Source of the DNA: Cyclobacterium amurskyense
GTDB taxonomy: Bacteria > Bacteroidota > Bacteroidia > Cytophagales > Cyclobacteriaceae
Direction: 5' to 3'
Length of the DNA stretch: 64,000 bases
Assembly (NCBI RefSeq): GCF_001050135.1
Contig: NZ_CP012040.1
Location: forward strand, 3,923,001 to 3,987,000
Numbering within the stretch: the first letter of the stretch is position 1; every line of letters starts with the position of its first letter. The notes under the pieces were generated by a model. That model was not told the origin of the DNA and did no database searches. It worked only from the letters and a program-made list of their open reading frames with translations. A program made the position numbers and the translations under genes. This document shows positions 44,040 to 52,726 of this stretch, piece by piece.

Positions 44040-46070
44040 TTATAGTTCTAGACCTGCTCTTCTGATTAGAGCATCAGGTTTAGGGCCTCTTCCTCTGAAT
44101 CGCTCAAATAAAATTGAAGGATGCTCCTTACCTCCCATGGACAGGATATTGTCTTTGAAGGATTGAGCTGTTTCTTTGTCAAATACACCCTTTTCCTGAA
44201 ACAATTCAAAGGCATCGGCATCCAATACTTCTGCCCACTTGTAACTGTAATAGCCCGCAGCGTAACCGCCCTGGAAAATATGAGAGAAGGAAGAACTCAT
44301 CATGGTGTTTTTCAAAGGTTCAAGCAGAGAGGTGGGCTTCATTACCTCATTTTCAAATTCGAAGAGGTCTTTTATGTCTTTCGGGTCAGTAGTATGGTAG
44401 GCCATGTCTAATTGGCCTAGACTGATTTGTCGGACAGTTTGAAATCCCTGATGGAAGTTGGCTGCTTTTTTTATGTTTTCAATATAAGCAGTAGGGATGG
44501 GCTCACCGGTTTTATAATGTCTGGCAAATAAGTCAAGACATTCAGCCTCATAGCACCAGTTTTCAAATATTTGAGACGGTAGCTCTACAAAATCCCAATA
44601 GACATTGGTTCCCGATAAAGATCCATAAGTGCCCTTAGCCAACATACCATGTAACGCGTGGCCAAACTCATGAAAAAGGGTTGTAACTTCATTGAAGGTA
44701 AGTAGGCTAGGTTTTGATTTTGTGGGTTTGGTGAAATTGCAGACAATGGACACATGAGGCCTGTACTCTTGATTTTCCACAATGCGCTGTCCCCTGTAAA
44801 CCGTCATCCAAGCACCATTCCTTTTGCCTGCTCTAGGGAAAAAGTCTGCATAAAAAACAGCCAGATGATTTCCATTTTCATCATTAACTTCATAGGCTTT
44901 TACATCCGGATGATAAACCGGAATGTCTTTATTCTCCTTAAATGTAATGTTGTATAATTTTTCGGCAGTAGTAAAAACCCCATCTATGGTGCGGTTCAAT
45001 TCAAAATAAGGCTTTAACAATTCATCATCCACCGCATATTTCTCCATCTTTAACTTCTCGGCGTAGTAGCTGATATCCCATTTGCAGAGCTGATCGATAT
45101 TGTCTGTTTTACGAGCAAAAGCCTCTAATTCTTTGAGCTCTGCTTGTGCTTTAGGTTTTGCCTTTTCAAGTAACTCATCGAGGAAAGTCAATACTTGCTC
45201 CCCACTTGCAGCCATGCGTTCTTCTAAGACAAATGCGGCATAATTTTCATAACCCAGAAGTTTTGCCCTTTCGTCTTTTAGTTTGAGGATTTCCTTGATT
45301 ATTTCCCGATTATCTAAATCATCCCCTTTGGCAGATTTGGTATTATAGGCAATAAAAATCTCCTTTCTTAACGCCCTGTTTTTGGCATAGGTCATAAAAG
45401 GTACATAACTTGGAAAAGCCAAGGTAAATACCCATTTCCCCTCTTTACCTTTTTCTTGAGCCGTCTGAGCAGCGGCTTCAATTAGTCCATCAGGAAGGCC
45501 TTCTAGGTCCTTTTCATCTGACAATACCAATTCGTACTTATTGGTTTCTTTTAATACATTTTCCCCAAAGTGAAGGCCCAATTTTGACAATTTCTGATCG
45601 ATCGCCCTAAGTCTATCTTTGGCTTCCCCTTCCAAAAGCGCTCCATTTCTGATAAAAGATTTATAGCTTTTGTCAAGGAGTGTGCTTTGTTCAGCGTTTA
45701 GCTTCAATTGATCCTTTTGGTCATACACCGCTTTTACTCTTTTAAAGAGCGCTTCATCAAGTAGAACATCATTGCTGTGGGCTGATAGAAGTGGGGAAAT
45801 TTCGCGTGCCAGTTGTTGAATTTCATCATTGGTTTCAGCAGCATTGATGTTAAAAAAAATGGAGGCTGCACTAGATAATTTTTCCCCTGAATTTTCTAGG
45901 CCCACAATGGTGTTTTCAAAATCGGGAGATGCTGCGGCTTTTATTTGCTTGATTTCCTCATTTACTTCCGCTATGGCACTTTTGATAGCGGGAAGGAAAT
46001 GTTCGTTTTTTATTTTATCAAAAGGTGCTGTTTCAAACGGGGTATTAAATTTTGCCAATAATGGATTCAT
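44040..46070 (-). CDS. M3 family oligopeptidase (Dcp/oligopeptidase A-like)
   Basis: 676 aa, full M3 length, no signal peptide. Zinc motif H467-E-F-G-H471 in TLFHEFGHALHGMLAKG, with the distal Glu in the SQIFENWCYE region; SFSHIFQGGYAAGYYSYKW is a family hallmark near the C-terminus. It cleaves short peptides in the cytosol. Divergent from the DinB gene; their start codons are 45 bp apart with both -7 boxes in that gap. Start is ATG 46070 (MNPLLAKFNTPFETAPF). Confidence 0.94.
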   Translation of the reverse strand: MNPLLAKFNTPFETAPFDKIKNEHFLPAIKSAIAEVNEEIKQIKAAASPDFENTIVGLENSGEKLSSAASIFFNINAAETNDEIQQLAREISPLLSAHSNDVLLDEALFKRVKAVYDQKDQLKLNAEQSTLLDKSYKSFIRNGALLEGEAKDRLRAIDQKLSKLGLHFGENVLKETNKYELVLSDEKDLEGLPDGLIEAAAQTAQEKGKEGKWVFTLAFPSYVPFMTYAKNRALRKEIFIAYNTKSAKGDDLDNREIIKEILKLKDERAKLLGYENYAAFVLEERMAASGEQVLTFLDELLEKAKPKAQAELKELEAFARKTDNIDQLCKWDISYYAEKLKMEKYAVDDELLKPYFELNRTIDGVFTTAEKLYNITFKENKDIPVYHPDVKAYEVNDENGNHLAVFYADFFPRAGKRNGAWMTVYRGQRIVENQEYRPHVSIVCNFTKPTKSKPSLLTFNEVTTLFHEFGHALHGMLAKGTYGSLSGTNVYWDFVELPSQIFENWCYEAECLDLFARHYKTGEPIPTAYIENIKKAANFHQGFQTVRQISLGQLDMAYHTTDPKDIKDLFEFENEVMKPTSLLEPLKNTMMSSSFSHIFQGGYAAGYYSYKWAEVLDADAFELFQEKGVFDKETAQSFKDNILSMGGKEHPSILFERFRGRGPKPDALIRRAGLEL

Positions 46071-46080
46071 AGCGAATGAT

Positions 46081-46107
46081 TATATTTGAATTTATCACAC
46101 AAAATTA
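46081..46107. promoter_or_regulatory. Head-to-head -7 elements for the M3 peptidase and DinB genes
   Basis: TATATTTG (46081-46088, + strand) and TAATTTTG (46107-46100, minus strand) are exact TAnnTTTG matches that point at each other's genes across 11 bp. Each gives a leader of roughly 25 nt. No good -33 boxes at 19 nt, so strength is unknown. Confidence 0.4.
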
Positions 46108-46115
46108 ACAAAATA

Positions 46116-46655
46116 ATGGAGACTACTAAAGGACTTAAGATTCCTAAAGCAGGAGATTTCCCACTCTTTTATAAGAGGTACATTGATTTGGCATCTGCTA
46201 AGGACTTAAAGAAGCTTTCACTTGACCAAGAAATGTTTATTAAGTCGATTTATGAGAAGCTATCAAAGGATCAGGCTTTGTTGAGTTATGGTGTTGAAAA
46301 ATGGTCTTTCAGTGAGTTGTTGGGACATATAACGGATACTGAAAAACTTATGCATTTCCGGGCCTTAAGTATTAGCCGGGGTGAAAAAAGCAATTTGCCA
46401 AGCTTCGATCAGGATAGTTACGTGATCAATGCGGATTTTAATGCCATCGCACCTGATAAGCTGTTGTCCACCTTTATTTTGCATCGTGAGCTACTTTGGC
46501 AATTTATTGATGATATTCCCCAATCGAAATGGGAAAATGTAGGTTCGGTTAGTTCGGGTCCTATGTCTTTATCCGCACTTATTTTCATTATTTTTGGGCA
46601 TATGGAGCATCATATTCAGATAATTAAAAAGGATTATCTTCCATTGATTGGATAG
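46116..46655 (+). CDS. DinB-family (DinB_2-like) protein
   Basis: 179 aa from ATG 46116 (METTKGLKIPKAGDFP); an upstream TTG overlaps a -7 box and is unlikely. The four-helix metal-binding pattern is visible as HITDTEKLMHFRALSISRGEK, FILHRELLWQFI and IFGHMEHHIQIIKKDYLP, with His residues in the metal positions. Relatives include bacillithiol-linked transferases and damage-inducible proteins; function here unknown. Located in the cytosol. Followed by the thioredoxin gene after 78 bp. Confidence 0.78.
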   Translation: METTKGLKIPKAGDFPLFYKRYIDLASAKDLKKLSLDQEMFIKSIYEKLSKDQALLSYGVEKWSFSELLGHITDTEKLMHFRALSISRGEKSNLPSFDQDSYVINADFNAIAPDKLLSTFILHRELLWQFIDDIPQSKWENVGSVSSGPMSLSALIFIIFGHMEHHIQIIKKDYLPLIG

Positions 46656-46702
46656 GCTTTTCCTTTGTGAGATATATCACTGATTCCTATAGTAGAAAAC
46701 CC

Positions 46703-46710
46703 TATTTTTG
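46703..46710 (+). promoter_or_regulatory. Possible -7 element of the thioredoxin gene
   Basis: TATTTTTG matches TAnnTTTG and lies 23 bp before ATG 46734. No -33 TTTG was seen at 19 nt. Confidence 0.3.
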
Positions 46711-46733
46711 TTAAAGATTTTAATATTAACGTT

Positions 46734-47054
46734 ATGGCAAAAGGAAAAAGTTTTTCGGAAATAATAAAAGGAGATCAGCCCGTTCTGGTTGATTTTTATG
46801 CTACTTGGTGTGGACCATGTAAAATGATGCAACCTATTCTGACAGAAACTGCCGGGAAAGTGGGGGATAAAGCCAAAATAATAAAGATTGATATCGATAA
46901 AAACCCAATGGCTGCTAGTAGGTTTCAAGTCAAAAGTGTACCTACCCTAGTACTGTTTCAAAATGGAAAAATAGTTTGGAGACAATCAGGAGTGGTTCCC
47001 GCCAAACAATTGGTAGAGGTGATCAATAAACAGGCTATGGCAAAACAGGGGTAG
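46734..47054 (+). CDS. trxA: Thioredoxin
   Basis: 106 aa, one thioredoxin domain with the active site WCGPC at 25-29 in LVDFYATWCGPCKMMQP, and the cis-Pro in KSVPTLVLFQNGKIVWR. No signal peptide, so cytosolic disulfide reduction is expected. Single gene, convergent with the DUF4442 gene (11-bp gap). The symbol is by family; other thioredoxins may exist in the genome. Confidence 0.9.
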   Translation: MAKGKSFSEIIKGDQPVLVDFYATWCGPCKMMQPILTETAGKVGDKAKIIKIDIDKNPMAASRFQVKSVPTLVLFQNGKIVWRQSGVVPAKQLVEVINKQAMAKQG

Positions 47055-47065
47055 GTTAGCTTAGC

Positions 47066-47551
47066 TCATTTTCTTTTAAATGACCAAGTTACCTCAAATT
47101 TGGCCACTATCTCATTGTTTGGATTGTGTCCAATTATTGTAGTTTTTAAAGTTGATGTGTCTCCAGGTTGCGCAAGTCCTGATAGCGTTTGTTGTATCAA
47201 ATGCCCGTCCTCGCACTGCATGGTTATTTCAGCATCTGCTTTCTTAACAAATTGAGCATTGAGGTCAACGACAAGCATTGAGAATTTTTCACTGCCAGTC
47301 AAATGCAGCAAACAGAGCGATCCTGAAGCCAATTCTGCGCCCCCGCATAAGGTGGCGAAGTAAATGGATTTAAAGGGGTTTTTAGTTCTCCAGTTGTATG
47401 GAATAGTGGTTTGACATGAATCCATATTGATTTTCTTTATCCTAACACCCCAAAAAACAACTGATGGAAGGTTGCCAAGCATGTACCAAGTATAGGTTAC
47501 AAATCGGGACATGTAATTGATAAAACGTTGTTGATTCTTGTTCATAGTCAA
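47066..47551 (-). CDS. DUF4442 hotdog-fold protein (PaaI-like thioesterase)
   Basis: 161 aa. MPSVVFWGVRI-like lead, then IPYNWRTKNPFKSIYFATLCGGAELASGSL, which is the DUF4442/hotdog core where the helix carries the presumed active-site region. Acyl-CoA thioesterase activity is likely by fold but the substrate is unknown. Start ATG 47551. The 485 bp upstream (to 48036) hold only a doubtful 74-codon frame. Confidence 0.7.
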   Translation of the reverse strand: MTMNKNQQRFINYMSRFVTYTWYMLGNLPSVVFWGVRIKKINMDSCQTTIPYNWRTKNPFKSIYFATLCGGAELASGSLCLLHLTGSEKFSMLVVDLNAQFVKKADAEITMQCEDGHLIQQTLSGLAQPGDTSTLKTTIIGHNPNNEIVAKFEVTWSFKRK

Positions 47552-48036
47552 AAGGATATGGTATTGAAATTAATACTATTTGTTGGTCTCTAATAAAACT
47601 AAAGGATATTATTTTCACTACTGCCCAAATAGTACAATAGAATTCACATTTGCCCGTGAATTTTATCTTAGCCTTATGTGGTATAATATGGAAGCCAGTT
47701 TAAAGTCAAATTATTCGCTGATAATGAAACTATCGCTGTAACAAAAGCATTGTAGTTTGGTTTTCAGCTATTATACCTGTACAACAATGAGTAGGCCTAT
47801 TCATCTAATTACAAAGTGCATAAGTTGAATTTTTTGATTTTATTCGATAACAATTCCTTATTTCAAGTTAAATTGGTGGGAAAAATATTCATGGAATCTA
47901 TGTCAGATATTCTATTGAAAGAGAAAGTAGAGATTGGTTGGTGCTGGTTTAAACTATTAATTTTTAACTTTTCTTATTTATCTGGCATCTTTTTTGGAGC
48001 TTTGCATTTGATTCGTCAGTTTGAAATTAAAAGAAC
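47552..48036. other. Intergenic region without a supported gene
   Basis: Apart from a GTG-initiated 74-codon frame at 47816-48040, listed among rejected items, nothing convincing was found. The region must contain the promoters of the DUF4442 gene and of the M48 protease. Confidence 0.4.
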
Positions 48037-48837
48037 ATGAAAAAAATATTAGCATTACTCTCTATAGGGTTAATTGTTTACAGTTGTGCTACAGTTCCCT
48101 TAAGTGGTAGGAGGCAGTTGAGTATTGTAAGTAATTCTGAAGTTTTACCTTTGGCCTATGATCAATATGGTCAGGTTTTAAAGGAAAGTAAAGTGCTTAC
48201 CAGTACCAAGGAAGGCCAGCAGGTTGTCAAGGTTGGAAACCGCATTGCTGAGGCTGTAGACACTTATTTGAAGGACAATGGTTATTCTTCCATCACGGAT
48301 GGGTTTAAATGGGATTTTAATTTATTGGAAAGTGATCAGGTGAATGCCTGGTGTATGCCAGGAGGAAAAGTCGCCTTTTATACTGGTATTTTGCCTATAT
48401 GTGAGGATGAAACAGGAATAGCTGTAGTTATGGGGCATGAAGTTGCTCATGCCATTGCAAGCCATGCTAGAGAGCGTATGTCTCAAGGGATGGTCGCAAA
48501 TGGGCTGATTGGTGGCTTACAAGTAGCCTTGGGTGAGGATCCAAGTTTAACAGAAACCATATTTTTGCAAGCTGTGGGAATAGGAGGGCAAGTAGGTATG
48601 TTGAAATTCGGTAGAGACCAAGAACTTGAAGCAGATCAGTTGGGTTTAATATTTATGTCTATAGCAGGATATGACCCAAGAGAGGCTCCTGGTTTTTGGG
48701 AAAGAATGAATGCCCAATCGGAAGGTTCTTCACGTCCACCGGAATTTTTATCTACACACCCTGGACCAGAAAGGCGAATAGAGCAGTTAAACAAGCAAAT
48801 GAATGAAGCCTTGAAGTATTACAACAAGGAAAAATAA
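48037..48837 (+). CDS. M48 family metalloprotease, lipoprotein
   Basis: 266 aa. A short signal peptide ends in a lipobox-like VYSC17. The zinc motif H134-E135-V-A-H138 in VVMGHEVAHAIASHARERM and the third ligand Glu in ELEADQLGLIFMSIAGYDP are intact. Relatives such as BepA/LoiP act in the periplasm on outer-membrane protein quality control. Single gene followed by a strong terminator at 48844-48878. Confidence 0.9.
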   Translation: MKKILALLSIGLIVYSCATVPLSGRRQLSIVSNSEVLPLAYDQYGQVLKESKVLTSTKEGQQVVKVGNRIAEAVDTYLKDNGYSSITDGFKWDFNLLESDQVNAWCMPGGKVAFYTGILPICEDETGIAVVMGHEVAHAIASHARERMSQGMVANGLIGGLQVALGEDPSLTETIFLQAVGIGGQVGMLKFGRDQELEADQLGLIFMSIAGYDPREAPGFWERMNAQSEGSSRPPEFLSTHPGPERRIEQLNKQMNEALKYYNKEK

Positions 48838-48843
48838 AATTCG

Positions 48844-48878
48844 AATCCCCTCTATAAATTATAGAGGGGATTTTTTTA
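48844..48878 (+). terminator. Rho-independent terminator of the M48 gene
   Basis: AATCCCCTCTA pairs with TAGAGGGGATT around a 7-nt loop and runs into a series of T residues, beginning 7 bp after the stop codon. The palindrome would also terminate from the opposite direction. Confidence 0.9.
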
Positions 48879-48888
48879 TATAGCCGTG

Positions 48889-49105
48889 TTTAAACCCGAA
48901 ATAGGCAATAGACAATCTATTACGTGCTGAAATCACTATAAAATCAGCCACTTCGTTGCTGTTTTCAATTTCACCATAGCGGTGCTATGCTAAAATCTCC
49001 AAACAGCCTGATTTTCTTGCGATTGCAACACTTCCCGTAAACACGGGACAGTCTTCACCCCTGACAGTCAGGGCGGAGAAATCCTATTACATAATCCGGG
49101 TTAAA
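48889..49105 (+). repeat. Dispersed intergenic repeat, long form (copy c)
   Basis: About 217 bp, same order of blocks as copy b at 35038, with small differences (one hairpin arm altered to CTGTTTTCAATTT, a 4-bp shorter CTGAC...GTCAG hairpin). The left end is TTTAAACCCGAAATAGGCAA and the right end TTACATAATCCGGGTTAAA. The right end contains the last codons and TAA of the GH31 gene on the minus strand. Starts 10 bp after the M48 terminator. Confidence 0.85.
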
Positions 49106-51510
49106 GTGATTTTCTGAACCTCATTTTTTTGCAAGGAAATTGATATCCCTGGAACTTCCTGACATATTTGAAAGGAATGGTTGCCGTCGGGCAAAGGGTC
49201 GAAGGGAGAAATTTCATCCAGAAAGGCAATATTGGTTTTTGTTATTTTTAATTGGTTGTTGCTTAGTTCTGCGCTATAAATATTGAATCCATGGAAATAG
49301 ATATTGGCAGTATGAAATTTGCTAGCAAAACCTGATGAAAACTCATCAATACTTAAGGTATTGCTACCAAAATCCATGATAAAGAGTATTTTTGAAAACT
49401 CCCCCTTTTGATAAGCCATGCTTTTTCCATCATCTTCATATACCAATTGTCTGGACTTGCCTTGACCTCTGTAAATGTGGACATTCAATTGCCCATCATG
49501 TGGGTCTTCCGCATGGTTTGTAGCTGATTGCATTGGCAGAATAGCCCCTGATTTTACAAATACGGGAAGGTATTCCAAAGGGCATTCCCAAAGCATTTCC
49601 TGATTCCCTTCATATCGCTCTCCAGTGAACAGATGATACCAGTCGCCCTGGGGAAGATAGATTTTTGTTATTTGTTTGTGACTTTCCACAGGCATTACCA
49701 GTAGATTGTCGCAGAAAAGAAATTGATTTTCAAAGGCCCCATGGTAAACAATGTCATCAAAGGAATAATCTATAGATAGACTTTTTACGACCGGAATTCC
49801 TGACTTCGAACTGTTGTAGAAAGCACTATAAATAAGTGGCATCAACTTATACCGCAAACGAATATAATTTTTGGCTATTTCTTCCACTTCCTCTCCAAAG
49901 GCCCAAGGCTCGGAAGCATTGCTGTTAATCATGGTATGTGCCCTAAATAGAGGGCAAAAAGTGGCTATGGTTATCCATCTGGCAAATAATTGTGGGTTAG
50001 TATTGCCCACAAAACCACCTATGTCATATCCTGAAAAAGAAACGCCACTCAAGCCCAGACTATTTACAAGTCTTACCCCTGCCATCATGTGTTCATCGCT
50101 GGCCACATTGTCTCCCGTCCATACAGCAGCATAACGCTGTATTCCTGCAAAGCCCGATCGGGACAATACGAAAGGTCTTAAGGTTTCTTGGTGTCTAAGT
50201 TGACCGTTTTTTGTGCTCCTGGCCATTTGAAACCCATAAACATTTCTGGCTTTCTTATGATTGGCATTTTGTCCTTCATAATGGAATTGAACCAAATCAG
50301 GAACAGTTTGGCCCCAGGTAGCAGGTTCATTCATGTCGGTCCAGAAACCATCTACTTCAGCATCAATGTAAAACTGTAATTTTTGCTCCCACCAATCCCT
50401 GACTTCTGGATTGGTGAAGTCAGGAAATACACACCATCCTGGCCATACTTTTCCTTCGTAATTTTCTCCATCCGGGTATTTGAGAAACAAATCTTTGTTA
50501 CGGCCATCTATATAGGGCCGGTAATTTGAATCTACCTTAATTCCCGGGTCAAGAATAACCACAACTTTGAAACCCTTTTGCTTTAGATGTTTTATAAGTT
50601 TGGCGGGGTTTGGAAAGGCCTTTTTATCAAAGGAAAATACTTTAAATTCCTCCATATGATGGATATCTAGATAGATTACATCAGCAGGAATGCGTTTTTC
50701 TCTAAAGGTATCAGCCAGTCTGAGCACCTCTTTTTCTGGATAATAGGAGTAGCGACATTGTTGGTAGCCTAAAGCCCATCTTGGGGGCATAGGTGTTTTA
50801 CCTGTTAAATCAGTATAAGCGGTAATAATCCCACTTACCGATTCATCATGAATGAAATAATAATCTAGGTCACCATCTTCAGCTGTGAAATAAGAAAATC
50901 GGTTGTTCCCAGCTCCAAAGTTAAAAGTGCTTTTGTGGGTGTTGTCAAAAAACACTCCATAGCAATTCATATGATGAAGCCCAATATAAAAAGGGATAGA
51001 TAAATACAATGGGTCAGCATTGGTGCCGTAACCAAAATGATCTGTATTCCAATTGGTGTAAGTTTGACCGTACCTATTAAGTCCTCCTGTCTTTTCACCC
51101 AGTCCAATGAATTTTTCCCATTGTTGGAGCTTCTTATAACAACTAACAGCTGTGCCTTGCCAATTTATTCCAAATGTTGGGTCGTCTTCACTCAAGGTTA
51201 GACCCGAGGAATTCTTAAATAAAAGACGAAAATTATTCTTATCTAGGTGAATTTGTAATTGGCTGGTTTTTAGTAGGTAAAAATCATCGTTTTCTTCCCA
51301 AGAATAATTGCATTTCAGAGGAGAGGAAACAACACTGTACGGGTTTGGAGAGAAATCTTTTTGTCGGCTTACCTGAATTCTGATGCTGGTTTCCGCATAA
51401 ATGGTTAGCCGGAAAACGCAATTTTCGGTCCTTCCATAGACTTCAGATTCAGTAAATGAACAACTAATGATCCTGCCTGGAACATCCAATCCGAAATTTT
51501 CATTGGCCAT
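49087..51510 (-). CDS. Alpha-glucosidase-like glycoside hydrolase, GH31
   Basis: 807 aa without a signal peptide, so cytosolic. N-terminal beta-sandwich, then the barrel with VDGFW-T-D392-M-N-E-P (catalytic nucleophile), DIHHMEEFKVFSFD, and FVLSRSGFAGIQRYAAVWTGDN with the downstream acid Asp region. GH31 enzymes release alpha-linked glucose or related sugars. The last codons (LTRIM and TAA) lie inside repeat copy c, so the original C-terminus has probably been altered. Start ATG 51510. Confidence 0.92.
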   Translation of the reverse strand: MANENFGLDVPGRIISCSFTESEVYGRTENCVFRLTIYAETSIRIQVSRQKDFSPNPYSVVSSPLKCNYSWEENDDFYLLKTSQLQIHLDKNNFRLLFKNSSGLTLSEDDPTFGINWQGTAVSCYKKLQQWEKFIGLGEKTGGLNRYGQTYTNWNTDHFGYGTNADPLYLSIPFYIGLHHMNCYGVFFDNTHKSTFNFGAGNNRFSYFTAEDGDLDYYFIHDESVSGIITAYTDLTGKTPMPPRWALGYQQCRYSYYPEKEVLRLADTFREKRIPADVIYLDIHHMEEFKVFSFDKKAFPNPAKLIKHLKQKGFKVVVILDPGIKVDSNYRPYIDGRNKDLFLKYPDGENYEGKVWPGWCVFPDFTNPEVRDWWEQKLQFYIDAEVDGFWTDMNEPATWGQTVPDLVQFHYEGQNANHKKARNVYGFQMARSTKNGQLRHQETLRPFVLSRSGFAGIQRYAAVWTGDNVASDEHMMAGVRLVNSLGLSGVSFSGYDIGGFVGNTNPQLFARWITIATFCPLFRAHTMINSNASEPWAFGEEVEEIAKNYIRLRYKLMPLIYSAFYNSSKSGIPVVKSLSIDYSFDDIVYHGAFENQFLFCDNLLVMPVESHKQITKIYLPQGDWYHLFTGERYEGNQEMLWECPLEYLPVFVKSGAILPMQSATNHAEDPHDGQLNVHIYRGQGKSRQLVYEDDGKSMAYQKGEFSKILFIMDFGSNTLSIDEFSSGFASKFHTANIYFHGFNIYSAELSNNQLKITKTNIAFLDEISPFDPLPDGNHSFQICQEVPGISISLQKNEVQKITLTRIM

Positions 51511-51674
51511 AGAATAAATTGTTTGGAGACTTCAAATTCGACATTATTTGTCAGAATAAAAAAGGTGTTAATTTTCTTCTAAAAAAGTATATCGGCTAAG
51601 CTGTGAGCTTAGCGCTAAAAAGATCAAATCGATCAATACCACTGTAGTTACCAGTTTCGATTTTAAGTATACAA
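51511..51674. other. Upstream region of the GH31 gene
   Basis: No gene seen. GCTAAGC and GCTTAGC near 51594-51611 form a 7-bp stem with a 5-nt loop; role unknown. Confidence 0.3.
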
Positions 51675-51723
51675 TTTAACCCGAAATATGCAATAGACAT
51701 TCTATTACCTAATCCGGGTTAAA
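51675..51723 (+). repeat. Dispersed intergenic repeat, short form (copy d)
   Basis: 49 bp, starting TTTAACCCGAAATATGCAAT and ending CTAATCCGGGTTAAA. Two differences from copy a on the opposite strand at 31524-31572. The same bases form the termini of copies b and c. Confidence 0.85.
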
Positions 51724-51802
51724 TCATTGGCTAAAAATGTCTTTACGTTATAACGGCCTAGGCTTAACTTAAAATCGATTTGTTTTAATAGGGTGCCCAA
51801 GA

Positions 51803-51852
51803 AGAAAAAATAGGGTTATATGGATTACAGTAAATGTAGACCAAATAACCCT
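51803..51852 (-). terminator. Probable terminator of the 119-aa secreted protein gene
   Basis: On the minus strand AGGGTTAT (51852-51845) pairs with ATAACCCT (51819-51812) and is followed by ATTTTTT. The loop is long (about 25 nt). It lies 35 bp past the stop of the gene at 51887. Confidence 0.5.
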
Positions 51853-51886
51853 CTTCAAAAAAAATAAAAACCGAGGATTGTAAGTG

Positions 51887-52246
51887 TTAATTTTCTTTTT
51901 TCTTTATGGCTCTCTTTACCAAATATTGCTTGGGTTGGATAAATTGAATGTTTTTCTCTGGTACAATTGATGGTTTTGCAGGCAGAGTGATTTTAATGAT
52001 TTTAAAGTCTTTATAGTTTCCCATTGGCGCAACCATATTTGGAGATCTTTCAAAAGCCATATTTCCAGCATTGGCAGTAGTAACAGATACTCTATCCGGA
52101 TCAATAGCATCAAGTTGCATGGCTTCAAATTCCTGAAAATGGTAGGTTTGATCCCTCGTCTGTCTTTCAATCTCAGGAAGATCTTGCGCGTTTACACCAA
52201 ATGAAATTAGTAAAGAGCAAAAAAAGAAAATGGTAGCTGTCCTCAT
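51887..52246 (-). CDS. Hypothetical secreted protein, 119 aa
   Basis: A clear signal peptide, MRTATIFFFCSLLISFGVNAQ, then about 98 residues of no recognised family, polar and proline-containing, ending in a basic tail (QYLVKRAIKKKEN). Expected in the periplasm. It stands alone; the 480 bp upstream contain no gene except a terminator of the next gene. The codon pattern and signal peptide support a real gene. Confidence 0.65.
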   Translation of the reverse strand: MRTATIFFFCSLLISFGVNAQDLPEIERQTRDQTYHFQEFEAMQLDAIDPDRVSVTTANAGNMAFERSPNMVAPMGNYKDFKIIKITLPAKPSIVPEKNIQFIQPKQYLVKRAIKKKEN

Positions 52247-52662
52247 GTTTAGATAATTTTTAGAATTAAACCTTTCATAAGGTAAAGATATATTGATGGA
52301 ATTCCCAGTATTTAAAAGAAAAAATTACAAATTTTATTTATGTGATCGGTGTAATAAGGTGTTAAAGGAGGTTAATTACTGATAAAAGGAATGGTACCCT
52401 GTGAAGAGTGGTGTGGTGAGCGATATGGTATACTTATTATTACTTAAAGTAAACAATAGGCATTTGTAGGTAAGGTGTTTTGTCTGTAACCTTATGATTA
52501 TTAACTAAATAGATACCAGGTCAATGGTGTTAATCCATTTGGGTTCTTGGGGTGATGTCTTCTGTCTAGGTTGAATTAAACAATAAAGTGATTGGTAACA
52601 GACAGGGTTTGCCGTTTAATATAGGATGTATTTTATTTTTGGGAGCTTATTTGTTTGCTCAT
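52247..52662. other. Intergenic region with no supported gene
   Basis: AT-rich, no frame of interest on either strand and no repeat found. It separates the 119-aa gene from the terminator of the M1 peptidase. Confidence 0.4.
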
Positions 52663-52706
52663 AAAAAAATGCCCCCAATAAGCGAATTGCTATTTGGGGG
52701 CATTTT
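52663..52706 (-). terminator. Strong terminator of the M1 peptidase gene
   Basis: AAAATGCCCCCAA (52666-52678) and TTGGGGGCATTTT (52694-52706) form a 13-bp stem. On the minus strand the hairpin ends in seven T residues, 21 bp past the peptidase stop; it is bidirectional in shape. Confidence 0.92.
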
Positions 52707-52726
52707 AATACAGGTTTTATACTTTA

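Noticed and set aside
47816..48040. GTG-initiated 74-codon frame overlapping the M48 start by 4 bp, with a hydrophobic segment
   Set aside because: No recognised family, poor start, AT-rich DNA easily gives such a frame; overlap alone is not enough.
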